Assembly: GCA_016931365.1 (NCBI GenBank)
Contig: JAFGEY010000509.1
Span: forward strand, 1 to 10,238
Reading direction: 5' to 3'
Length of the DNA: 10,238 nt
Source: Anaerolineae bacterium
GTDB lineage: Bacteria > Chloroflexota > Anaerolineae > JAFGEY01
Positions 1 through 6,501 of the stretch are shown one piece after another. The position numbers and the translations under genes were made by a program. Every line of letters starts with the position of its first letter. Position 1 is the first letter of the stretch. The notes below the pieces were generated by a model. It made no database searches. It was not told where the DNA came from and saw only the letters and a list, made by a program, of their open reading frames with translations.

Positions 1-353
1 GCGCCGTAATCGCGCCAGATCACGCCGCAGAGGATATGCAGGGCGCTGTGCGTGCGCATCAATTTGAAGCGGTGATCCCAGTCGAGCAGGCCGTGAATCC
101 TAACTCCGACCGGCGGCAGGGAATACAGATCACTGGTTTCGACCCAGTGCAGCACCTCATCGCCGGATTTTTGGATTTTGATTAGCTCGTAGTCGTGATT
201 GTTCCAGCGGATGACGCCCCGGTCGGCAGGCTGCCCGCCTCCACCGGGGTAAAATGCACTGCGGTCGAGCACGAGCGCGCCGCCTTGCACGGCGATCACT
301 TCGGCGAGCCATTTTTGCAAGTGTGCGTCGGTTTGATAGAGTAGTTCGGTCAT
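1..353 (-). CDS. alaX: AlaX-type alanyl-tRNA editing protein (3' end beyond window)
   Basis: This is the first ~117 residues of a free-standing homologue of the alanyl-tRNA synthetase editing domain. Such proteins hydrolyse mischarged Ser- or Gly-tRNA(Ala) in trans in the cytoplasm. The translation shows the family's glycine-rich motif (FYPGGGGQPADRG, about residues 34-46) and the first half of the zinc site, HSALH (His102 and His106, the HxxxH motif). The matching CxxxH half would lie beyond the left edge. The Gly-rich segment before HxxxH suggests the longer AlaX-M type (about 230-250 aa), but the total length cannot be seen. The ATG at 353-351 is preceded by GAGGA at 365-361, 7 nt away. 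The gene lies directly behind a T-box leader and its attenuator, so expression should depend on the charging state of a tRNA. A truncated alaS is unlikely, because the protein begins at the editing domain with no synthetase catalytic domain upstream. Confidence 0.88.
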   Translation of the reverse strand, partial: MTELLYQTDAHLQKWLAEVIAVQGGALVLDRSAFYPGGGGQPADRGVIRWNNHDYELIKIQKSGDEVLHWVETSDLYSLPPVGVRIHGLLDWDHRFKLMRTHSALHILCGVIWRDYG

Positions 354-392
354 TGTCTCATCCTCAGAATCTCGGGTTTATCTCCTGAAAGC

Positions 393-427
393 AAAAAGCG
401 CTCTCATCCCTCAAGGGACGAAAGCGC
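393..427 (-). terminator. T-box attenuator (intrinsic terminator)
   Basis: A strong hairpin is formed by GCGCTTTCGTCCC and GGGATGAGAGCGC around a short loop, spanning 427-398. It has two internal mismatches and is followed at once by five U residues (397-393). It lies 39 nt upstream of the editing gene's ATG. Its 5' arm contains the CGTCCCT half of the antiterminator, the standard arrangement for a transcription-attenuating T-box. When the tRNA is charged the hairpin should form and stop transcription before the gene. Confidence 0.92.
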
Positions 428-438
428 CTACACACTCT

Positions 439-452
439 CGCGGTACCACCCT
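439..452 (-). promoter_or_regulatory. T-box antiterminator sequence (AGGGTGGTACCGCG)
   Basis: This is the conserved 14-nt T-box element that captures the free 3' end of uncharged tRNA. Its 5' AGGG and downstream CCGCG pair with the conserved CGTCCCT (420-414) to form the antiterminator. CGTCCCT is also the 5' arm of the terminator, so the two structures exclude each other. The variable base of the bulge is U (445), matching an A73 discriminator base. Confidence 0.95.
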
Positions 453-685
453 GATTAGCCTGCATAGCAAGCTCGCTCTGTGGGATACAATGATATCCCT
501 GTGTTGATAACGGAGGACAACTCCGGCCAAATCTACTTGGTGCTTAAATTCTACGATAGATGTCCCGTTGGGTTGGCGACTCTGGAGGGATTTTCAGGCC
601 ACTCGTTCACATTCGGCTTGCACCAGTTCCGAACTCGCTGGATGATAGAATGACCCTACTCGTCTCCGTCAACGTCATTGAGCAC

Positions 686-714
686 ATTATATCATAGATG
701 AGGGCCGGTGTCAA
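686..714 (-). promoter_or_regulatory. Consensus sigma-70 promoter for the T-box/alaX transcript
   Basis: A perfect -35 TTGACA (714-709) and a perfect -10 TATAAT (691-686) are separated by exactly 17 nt. A TGA just before the -10 gives an extended -10. The predicted start, near 680-678, leaves a ~325-nt leader that contains the whole T-box. The -35 begins 6 nt after the stop codon of the upstream hybrid kinase, so the promoter fills the space between the two genes. Such a strong promoter fits attenuation control: high constant initiation with the decision made at the terminator. Confidence 0.9.
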
Positions 715-720
715 AAAAGA

Positions 721-2841
721 TCACGTCTTGTCTAGTATATCGCGGACAGTGCGCGTCAGCGAGGCAGGGTTGAAGGGCTTCTGGATAAAGTTTGGGTCTG
801 TGCGGCTGATTCCGTGAGCTGCCAGGGCTTCGTCTGTATAGCCTGACATAAAAATAGTGCGCAGATGAGGCCGTTGCTGAAGCAGGCGCTCGGCCAGTTC
901 TTTGCCGCTCATTGCGCCAGGAATCACGACATCTGTAATCACCAGATCGATCTGTCCTGCATATTGTGTGCACAGCGACAGCGCAGTATGGGCATTGGCT
1001 GCCTGGAGAACGGTGTATCCACTGTGCTGAAGGATGCGCTGGGCAAGCGTTCGGACGGCATCTTCATCTTCGATGATCAAAATCGTCTCCGCGCCGGCCA
1101 CGAGAGCCATACCGGTTCGGTGCGGTTTTGCGGTGACGGATGGCCCATTGGCAACGGGCCAATAGATGCTAAAGGTCGAGCCTTGCCCGAGCACACTGTC
1201 TGCTTGGATATGGCCTCGGCTTTGGTTAACGATGCCATAAACCGTCGCCAGGCCCAGGCCGGTGCCTTTGCCTTCTTCTTTGGTGGTGAAAAACGGCTCA
1301 AAGAGGTGTGATTGCACCTCTTCGCTCATGCCGATACCGCTATCTTGGACCTGAAGCAGAACATAATTGGTGGAGTCAAGGCGAACATCATCGACGCCTT
1401 CGGCAAACCAGTGCTCGTTCGGGTCCAGGTATACGTCCCGAGTCAGAACCATTACTTTCCCACCGGCGGATATCGCGTCGCGAGCGTTGATCACCAGGTT
1501 CATAATCACCAGCTCGATCTGTCCCTGATCGGCTTGAATGGGCTTCAAAGCGGGATCGAGGATTGTGTCAAGTGTCACATCTTCGCCAATCAGCCGCTGG
1601 AGCATGTTTTGCATATCACCGATGACTGTGTTCAGGTTGACTGTTGTCGGCTGCGGAGTCTGTTTGCGGCTAAAGATCAACAGCTGTCGGGTGAGTTTGG
1701 TAGAGCGTTCCACGGCCTTGAGCACTTCTTGCACGTCGTCGCGGCACGGGTTGTTTTCTTCCAATTGCAGGAGAAGCAGTTCGGCATAACCAGTGATCGC
1801 GGTGAGGTGGTTGTTGAAATCGTGGGCAATGCCACTGGCCAGCCGCCCAACGGCCTCCATCTTTTGCACCTGGAGAAACTGGGCCTCGAAGCGCTGGCGT
1901 GCGTGTTCCTGTTCGATGCTATACAGAGCAAAGGCAATGTCGTCGACCATTTCCTTGAACAGGTCTTGCTCTTCCACGTCGGCGAACCAATCGGCAGGGG
2001 TGGAGACAGAGATTACGCCATAGGTTTTCTGGTCGTAAGACAGCCTTCCGATGAGCGTGCCATTGTCATCTTGTGGATCGAACAAAGGGCAATCCTGGCA
2101 GCTCGGTGTGGTTGTTGACCGCGTCTGAACCTGATCGTAGGTCAGTATTTCCTGGACGCAGGGAGGCAGGTGGGAGAATAAATGGTCTTTACTGCGCTGC
2201 TGGATTATCGATGGGATGTGACCGTGTGGTCCGGCCTCGGCGACGATGATCGATTGGCCTATTGTGGGCCTGCACTTGTCATCAAACAAAGCAATCCAGG
2301 CGCTGGTGTAGCCGCGCGTCTGAACCAGGCTTTGGCATGCCGCCTCGACCAGTCGCTGCGGGTCTCGCTCGCGGGTGATCAACCGATTGACGCTGCGAAT
2401 GGCGTTGAGGACGACGTTGAGGTGGGTAACACGCGCCTCGGCACGGTGTCGTTCGACTATGTGCTGCCACTCACGCATGGCACGTTCGGCGATGTGGGGC
2501 ATGTCAGCCAGCGTCTCGACAGACTTAACCACATAGTCAAGCGCGCCAGCTTTGATCGCATCAACGGCGACTTGTTCGTTGCCGTGGCTGGTCATCACAA
2601 TAGTGGGACAGCAAGGCGGGGTTCCAAGGTGATCCAGGAGTTCAATGCCTTGTCCGTCGGGCAAAAGCCAGTCGGTGATCATCAAGTCTGGAGAAGAAGG
2701 CGCTCCGGGATCGAGGATGAGTTTGGCCTGTGCGGTACTGTTGGCGATGATGAGTTCTATCTGTAAAGTAGAATCATCGAAGGCACGCCGGATCAGTTCG
2801 ATGTGCGGAAGCTCATCTTCAACCAGCAAGAGTCGAATCAT
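721..2841 (-). CDS. Hybrid histidine kinase/response regulator, REC-GAF-HisKA-HATPase-REC
   Basis: This is a 706-residue soluble signalling protein with receiver domains at both ends. The N-terminal receiver (~1-125) has acidic pair E8/D9, phospho-acceptor D57, T84 and K106. A GAF-like region (~140-310) follows, with C228 and a CQDC pair (C248, C251). The dimerisation domain carries the H-box [11 protein letters not shown] (His340), the NtrB/CckA-like type. The ATPase domain has N-box [10 protein letters not shown] (N448, N452), G1 DSGIGM (D500) and G2 GKGTGLGL. The C-terminal receiver (~585-706) has E591/D592, D637, S666 and K688. All key residues are present, so it should autophosphorylate, pass phosphate to its own receiver and accept phosphate at its N-terminus. 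There is no membrane segment or DNA-binding domain. An ATG at 2904 is also in frame, but the ATG at 2841 starts the receiver fold correctly and has AAGGA at 2852-2848 with 6-nt spacing. The H-box differs from those of the other kinases here, so its partners probably differ too. Confidence 0.93.
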   Translation of the reverse strand: MIRLLLVEDELPHIELIRRAFDDSTLQIELIIANSTAQAKLILDPGAPSSPDLMITDWLLPDGQGIELLDHLGTPPCCPTIVMTSHGNEQVAVDAIKAGALDYVVKSVETLADMPHIAERAMREWQHIVERHRAEARVTHLNVVLNAIRSVNRLITRERDPQRLVEAACQSLVQTRGYTSAWIALFDDKCRPTIGQSIIVAEAGPHGHIPSIIQQRSKDHLFSHLPPCVQEILTYDQVQTRSTTTPSCQDCPLFDPQDDNGTLIGRLSYDQKTYGVISVSTPADWFADVEEQDLFKEMVDDIAFALYSIEQEHARQRFEAQFLQVQKMEAVGRLASGIAHDFNNHLTAITGYAELLLLQLEENNPCRDDVQEVLKAVERSTKLTRQLLIFSRKQTPQPTTVNLNTVIGDMQNMLQRLIGEDVTLDTILDPALKPIQADQGQIELVIMNLVINARDAISAGGKVMVLTRDVYLDPNEHWFAEGVDDVRLDSTNYVLLQVQDSGIGMSEEVQSHLFEPFFTTKEEGKGTGLGLATVYGIVNQSRGHIQADSVLGQGSTFSIYWPVANGPSVTAKPHRTGMALVAGAETILIIEDEDAVRTLAQRILQHSGYTVLQAANAHTALSLCTQYAGQIDLVITDVVIPGAMSGKELAERLLQQRPHLRTIFMSGYTDEALAAHGISRTDPNFIQKPFNPASLTRTVRDILDKT

Positions 2842-2875
2842 AGGTTGTCCTTGTTGTGCATCTCCCACTTGAGTA

Positions 2876-2904
2876 ATGATACCACAAACGCTCAGAAATC
2901 TCAA
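2876..2904 (-). promoter_or_regulatory. Candidate internal promoter for the hybrid kinase
   Basis: TTGAGA (2904-2899) and TATCAT (2881-2876) each match consensus at five of six positions. The spacing is 17 nt, and TGG before the -10 makes it an extended -10. The -35 overlaps the stop codon of the upstream response regulator. The predicted start near 2869 leaves about 28 nt before the ATG at 2841, including the AAGGA ribosome site. This gap (59 nt) is the largest in the cluster, which supports a separate transcription unit. It is a prediction from sequence alone. Confidence 0.5.
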
Positions 2905-3350
2905 CTCTCATCCCATGGCTGCCGGTTCCAGGCCAGCCAGTACAAGCCCAGATCGTTGATCAATTGAGAAAATTTGGCAAAGTCGATCGGTTTGACCAGA
3001 TAACTGTTGGCATGACCTTCGTAGGCCATCGCCAGGTCGCGTTCGGCCTCCGAAGTGGTGAGAATCACCACCGGAATGGACATCTGGGCTGGATCGTTCT
3101 TGATTGTTTGTAGCACTTGTAAACCGCTGATTTTGGGCAGGCGCAAATCGAGCAGGATGATGTGCGGGCGGGGGCTGGCGGTCGGGTGAGCGAACTGTTC
3201 TCGGCGGTACAGGTAGTCAAGCGCGGATTCGCCGTCGAGGACGTGACAGATTTTGTTGGCGACTCGATGATCATTAAAACTGCGGATCACCATTTCTGCG
3301 TGCGCAGGGTTATCTTCGACGAGCAAGATGGTCAGAGGGTCGCCTCTCAT
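2901..3350 (-). CDS. Rcp1/CheY-like single-domain response regulator (second of pair)
   Basis: This 149-residue protein is one receiver domain with a short tail and no output domain. The active site is complete: ILLVEDN (E12, D13), phospho-acceptor D68 in LLDLRLPK, T98 in VVILTTS, and K120 in SYLVKP. The VEDNPAHAEM start, the RRxxF insert before the Asp, and the YWLAWN end are typical of the Rcp1 family, which takes phosphate from phytochrome-type and related kinases. About two thirds of residues match the neighbouring regulator (94 of 142 by hand count). The start at 3350 is set by AAGGAG at 3361-3356, 5 nt upstream. That ribosome site lies inside the end of the preceding gene, and the stop and start share ATGA (3350-3347), which implies translational coupling. 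A longer in-frame start at 3413 would add a tail not seen in the family. Confidence 0.92.
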   Translation of the reverse strand: MRGDPLTILLVEDNPAHAEMVIRSFNDHRVANKICHVLDGESALDYLYRREQFAHPTASPRPHIILLDLRLPKISGLQVLQTIKNDPAQMSIPVVILTTSEAERDLAMAYEGHANSYLVKPIDFAKFSQLINDLGLYWLAWNRQPWDES

Positions 3351-3832
3351 TGTGTCTCCTTGTTTATGACATTTGTCGCATTGCGCCTGTCGGGGCACGG
3401 CGTATAATTCCATCCCAACCAGTACATATCTAGATTGTGCATCAACTGTACAAATTTGTCAAAATCGACCGGCTTGACCAGGTAACTGTTGGCGCGATCG
3501 GCGTACGCGCGAGCCAGGTCTTGTTCGGCCTCGGAGGTCGTGAGGATGACCACCGGAATGCACTTGAGATCTGGCGTGGTTTTGATCTCTCGTAAGACTT
3601 CCAGCCCACTAAGCTTGGGCAGGCGCAGATCCAGCAGGACGATGTTCGGCCTGGGACTGGCGCGCGGGTTTTCATAGTCACCGCGTCGAAACAAATAGTC
3701 GAGCGCTGCCTGACCATCAGAAACGTGGTAGATGTGGCTAGCTGCGTTGTGCTGTTCAAAGCTGCGAAGCACCATTTCGGCGTGAGCCGGATTGTCTTCG
3801 ACCAGCAGGATGATCAATTTGCTTTTACGCAT
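3347..3832 (-). CDS. Rcp1/CheY-like single-domain response regulator (first of pair)
   Basis: This is a 161-residue receiver-only protein. It has E12/D13, phospho-acceptor D68 (LLDLRLPK), T98 (VVILTTS) and K120 (SYLVKP) in the same numbering as its neighbour, so the two are a tandem duplication. It ends YWLGWN plus a ~19-residue charged tail (PDRRNATNVINKETQ at the end) absent from the other copy. Translation starts at the ATG at 3832, behind AAGGAAGGG (3849-3841) 8 nt away. It begins 22 nt after the stop of the LacI-domain kinase, so it should be co-transcribed with it. The likely role is to take phosphate from the three kinases upstream and act by binding partner proteins. A longer in-frame start at 4078 is rejected because the extra residues lie within the upstream kinase gene and resemble no receiver sequence. 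Confidence 0.92.
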   Translation of the reverse strand: MRKSKLIILLVEDNPAHAEMVLRSFEQHNAASHIYHVSDGQAALDYLFRRGDYENPRASPRPNIVLLDLRLPKLSGLEVLREIKTTPDLKCIPVVILTTSEAEQDLARAYADRANSYLVKPVDFDKFVQLMHNLDMYWLGWNYTPCPDRRNATNVINKETQ

Positions 3833-3854
3833 CGTATTCACCCTTCCTTTTTGT

Positions 3855-6470
3855 TTATGATGATTGCAGTGTGAAACAGAACGTGCTGCCTTGTCCTTTC
3901 CCTTCCGACTCGACCCAGATTTTGCCGCCGTGCGTCTCGACGATGCGCTTGACCAGGGCCAGGCCGATGCCTGTGCCTTCACTGTCAGGGTCAAGCTTGT
4001 CGAACAGACCAAAGATCTTGTCGTGATACTGCGGTTCGATGCCCATGCCGTTGTCGCGTACATAAAAGACCGGCTCATCCCCGTCCTGCCGCATGCCGAT
4101 CTCGACGCGCGGCTGCGGCTGGTCGCCCATAAACTTGACGGCGTTGTCGACTAGGTTCTGCACGACCTCCACCAGCCGCGCCCGCTCGCTGTAGACAGTG
4201 GGCAGGCCGGGGGCGATCTCGACCTCTACACCGCGCGCCGCGATGTGCCCGTGTACCGACGCGACGGCCTCGCGGGCAATGTCGGCAAAAGAGGCCTCTT
4301 CCGGCGAGTTCATCAGCCGTCCGATGCGCGAGAGTTCCAGCAGTTCATTGAGTAAGCGCTGCATCTTGGCAGTGGCGTCGTTGATATAGGCAACGTCGGC
4401 CTTGACTCGCTCCGCGTTGCCGGCCAGGGCGTCCTTTTCCAGAAAGCCGACAAAGCCGCCGATGGTGATTAGCGGGCTTTTCAGGTCGTGGGAGACGGTG
4501 TAGGCGAAGCGTTCCAGTTCGGCGTTTTTGGCTTCCAGTTCGGCAATGAGCGACTTTTGCTTGTTCTCTGCCTGTTTGCGTTCAATGATCTCTTGCTCCA
4601 GTGCGCTGGTTCGTTCTTGAACCTGTTTTTCTACCTCTGCATAAGCCTTTTCCAACGCTTCTTCCGTCCGTCTTTGCGCCTGAAAGAGCAGCGTGCCTTT
4701 GAGCGTGCTGCTGATTTGCTCGCGCAGTACCTCATAAATTGGGCCTTCTGTCGGACCCATCTCTAAGAGGACAAAGCCGATCTGTTCTTTTTGAAAATAC
4801 AGTGGCTCAATGACCATAGTGTAGCGTCGGTTTTGCGGCAGTATCCCAGGTGGCATCAACAGCGTCGAACGGAAGCGCCGTTCGCCTGATTTCGATTTAT
4901 CATACTTTGCCGGGTGCTGCGCATCGGTCTCGTGATACGCCAGTATCAGATGCGACCATTCTGGTGCCGGTTGTGGGTATTCGTAGGGTTGTGGATTCTC
5001 GTACAGCGCGAGATAACAGCCCGGTATGCCCAATCGTGCCATTCCTTCGATTACTAAATTCAAGAGAGCTTCGACCTCAAACGTTGTAACGATCGCCTGG
5101 CCGAAGGTTCTGAGCGAGATGTTCTGTTGATCCATCTGCATCTGTCGTTGAGCCAGTTCTTTCCGCGCCGCTTCTCCAACAAACGCGCGCGCCTGATGCC
5201 AAAGGTCTTCGGTGCGAGAGGACAGATCGGTGTTTCCAAGGTAAGGTTGGACATAGAGTCGCAACGCAGAGATCATATCTTGCCACAAGGTGACGTCGTC
5301 ACCTCTTTGAATCGCCCGGCGCAAGATTTTGTCCAGGGTAGGCAAAAAGGTACCGGCCGATTGGTCTTGCAAGTCCGCCGAAATGGCATCGAGCAGTTGT
5401 TCAGCCCATCCGGCGGCATCGGCAGTTGAGCCTACGGTGTGTGCCAGGTCGGCAACGATCTGTTCACGCTGCGCTGTCGAAACATTCGCTGACGGTTTGA
5501 CTGCACGGGCGGTGGCCCACGCGGCTGTTCTTGTGACAATCGGATCCGGACAGCCACATGATTGGCGGATGACCAGTTCGGTAGGGAGCAGCATTTGTTG
5601 GGGGACCTTTTCACCGGCAATTTGTGCCAGAAGCATATCTACTGCTTGTGCCCCGAATTCAAACATTGGCTGGCGTACTGTCGTCAGCGAGGGCACTACC
5701 AATCTGGCCTTTTTGATATCGTCGAAACCAATCAGTGCCACCTCGTAAGGGACGTGTATGCCGCGTGCTTGCAGTGCTTCCAACACTCCCAGTGCCATAC
5801 TGTCATTAGCGGTGACGATGGCTTCAAAGCGTGCCTGGCGCTGGTCGAGCAGTATGCTGACTGCCTCCCTGCCTGAGCGAATTGACCAGTCGCCAGGGAC
5901 AACGAGGGCGGGATCGAGGGCGATCCCATAGTCGGCCAGCGCTTTAGCATAGGTACGATATCGTGGTCTGGGATAAGGGAGGTTTTCAGGACAGTCAACG
6001 AAAGCGATGTGGCGATAGTGATGATCTTGGATGAGGTGGGCCATTGCGGCGTATATACCTGTTTCCTCGTCTCCAAAGACGGTCGGAATATCTTCCAGGA
6101 GTTGCCCAATCTTGACGATCGGCAGTGGGTCGTAACGGTGATAAAATTCCGCGGCCTTGTGCGCGGAAGCATAGGTGCTGATTGGTCCCAAGATAATCAG
6201 GCCGCTTACGTTGTGACACGTCGCCATTTCGTAGAGAATATTGCGCTGGGTATCGAATTGGGTATAGCGGGCGCGATACAAATGTCCACCTGCAAAACAA
6301 AGCAGATTCACATCTCGCTCTTCGGCCGCAGAAATGACCCCGGCCAACACGGCAGACAGATAGTCTTCCTCCTCGTCGGGCATGCTTTCAAGAAGCATAC
6401 CGATGGTCGGGCGTGCATAGTGCAATTTGGCGAGGTGATGCACTTGGTTTGTGTTTGAGGTATTTTCCAT
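3855..6470 (-). CDS. Cytoplasmic histidine kinase with LacI/PBP1-type ligand-binding sensor
   Basis: This 871-residue protein begins with a LacI/PurR-type periplasmic-binding-protein fold (~20-305). It shows TANDSMALGVLEAL, VPYEVALIGFDD (~240-251) and the SLTTVRQP strand, and closes with SCGCP (C305, C307). There is no LacI helix-turn-helix, signal peptide or membrane segment, so it should sense a cytoplasmic small molecule, plausibly a sugar. A helical region (~330-450), a GAF-like region (~455-595) and a coiled coil (~598-655) lead to the kinase core. The core has H-box VSHDLKSPL (His661), N-box N772/N776, G1 DNGMG (D806) and G2 GTGIGLAL. Start at 6470 is preferred because AGGGAG (6485-6480) lies 9 nt before it; that site would abut the alternative ATG at 6479. 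Genes on either side are 31 and 22 nt away, consistent with one operon. The ligand is unknown. Confidence 0.9.
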   Translation of the reverse strand: MENTSNTNQVHHLAKLHYARPTIGMLLESMPDEEEDYLSAVLAGVISAAEERDVNLLCFAGGHLYRARYTQFDTQRNILYEMATCHNVSGLIILGPISTYASAHKAAEFYHRYDPLPIVKIGQLLEDIPTVFGDEETGIYAAMAHLIQDHHYRHIAFVDCPENLPYPRPRYRTYAKALADYGIALDPALVVPGDWSIRSGREAVSILLDQRQARFEAIVTANDSMALGVLEALQARGIHVPYEVALIGFDDIKKARLVVPSLTTVRQPMFEFGAQAVDMLLAQIAGEKVPQQMLLPTELVIRQSCGCPDPIVTRTAAWATARAVKPSANVSTAQREQIVADLAHTVGSTADAAGWAEQLLDAISADLQDQSAGTFLPTLDKILRRAIQRGDDVTLWQDMISALRLYVQPYLGNTDLSSRTEDLWHQARAFVGEAARKELAQRQMQMDQQNISLRTFGQAIVTTFEVEALLNLVIEGMARLGIPGCYLALYENPQPYEYPQPAPEWSHLILAYHETDAQHPAKYDKSKSGERRFRSTLLMPPGILPQNRRYTMVIEPLYFQKEQIGFVLLEMGPTEGPIYEVLREQISSTLKGTLLFQAQRRTEEALEKAYAEVEKQVQERTSALEQEIIERKQAENKQKSLIAELEAKNAELERFAYTVSHDLKSPLITIGGFVGFLEKDALAGNAERVKADVAYINDATAKMQRLLNELLELSRIGRLMNSPEEASFADIAREAVASVHGHIAARGVEVEIAPGLPTVYSERARLVEVVQNLVDNAVKFMGDQPQPRVEIGMRQDGDEPVFYVRDNGMGIEPQYHDKIFGLFDKLDPDSEGTGIGLALVKRIVETHGGKIWVESEGKGQGSTFCFTLQSS
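3867..4526 (-). repeat. Kinase-core module, copy C (LacI-domain kinase)
   Basis: This segment of 660 nt encodes the HisKA plus HATPase core of the LacI-domain kinase, from the N of KNAELERF to the L of FCFTL. It is the most diverged of three ungapped copies in the window: by hand count 148 of 220 residues match the copy at 8717-9376. Nucleotide similarity is patchy. One identical 29-nt run at 3901-3929 matches 8751-8779, and identity continues after one mismatch. Confidence 0.85.
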
Positions 6471-6501
6471 CGATCTCATCTCCCTGAAAACAAGGTTGGT
6501 T

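Larger units (their letters stand above)
392..680 (-). promoter_or_regulatory. T-box riboswitch leader, specifier read as AUC (Ile)
   Basis: This transcribed leader senses uncharged tRNA and decides between termination and read-through into the editing gene. Stem I base is GGAG (667-664) with CTCC (587-584), then GAC with GTC. The S-turn strand AGTA is at 660-657. A 9-bp proximal helix joins 656-648 to 604-596 (with G-U pairs). The apical GGTGCAAGCC motif is typical of T-boxes. The 3' strand of the specifier loop begins with GAA (595-593), which places the specifier at 591-589 = AUC, by analogy with the known GAA-N-codon layout. A further hairpin (GGGATA/TATCCC, 499-482) fits stem III. The T-box sequence AGGGTGGTACCGCG is at 452-439. 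Its UGGU bulge (448-445) would pair with a tRNA ending A73-CCA, as tRNA(Ile) and tRNA(Ala) do, and argues against tRNA(Ser) (G73). The T-box call is very secure; the specifier identity is less so. Confidence 0.95.

Noticed and set aside
589..599. GCC (599-597) as an alanine specifier in the T-box, or UCC (590-588) as a serine specifier
   Set aside because: GCC is paired in the proximal helix of stem I, before the GAA of the loop. UCC is one base off the usual position, and the T-box bulge base U445 does not match the G73 of tRNA(Ser). AUC remains the best reading, though not proven.
1312..2118. A 268-codon plus-strand open frame within the hybrid kinase gene
   Set aside because: It lies antisense to a gene whose minus-strand product has all kinase motifs in order. 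Its own product has no recognisable domain, and no ribosome site precedes it. It is a shadow of the biased codon use of the real gene, as are 2182-2766 and 6009-6458 on the plus strand.
2842..2904. Upstream in-frame ATG (2904) as start of the hybrid kinase
   Set aside because: It would overlap the stop of the preceding gene and add 21 residues before the first strand of the receiver. The ATG at 2841 has a well-spaced AAGGA and begins the receiver fold as usual.
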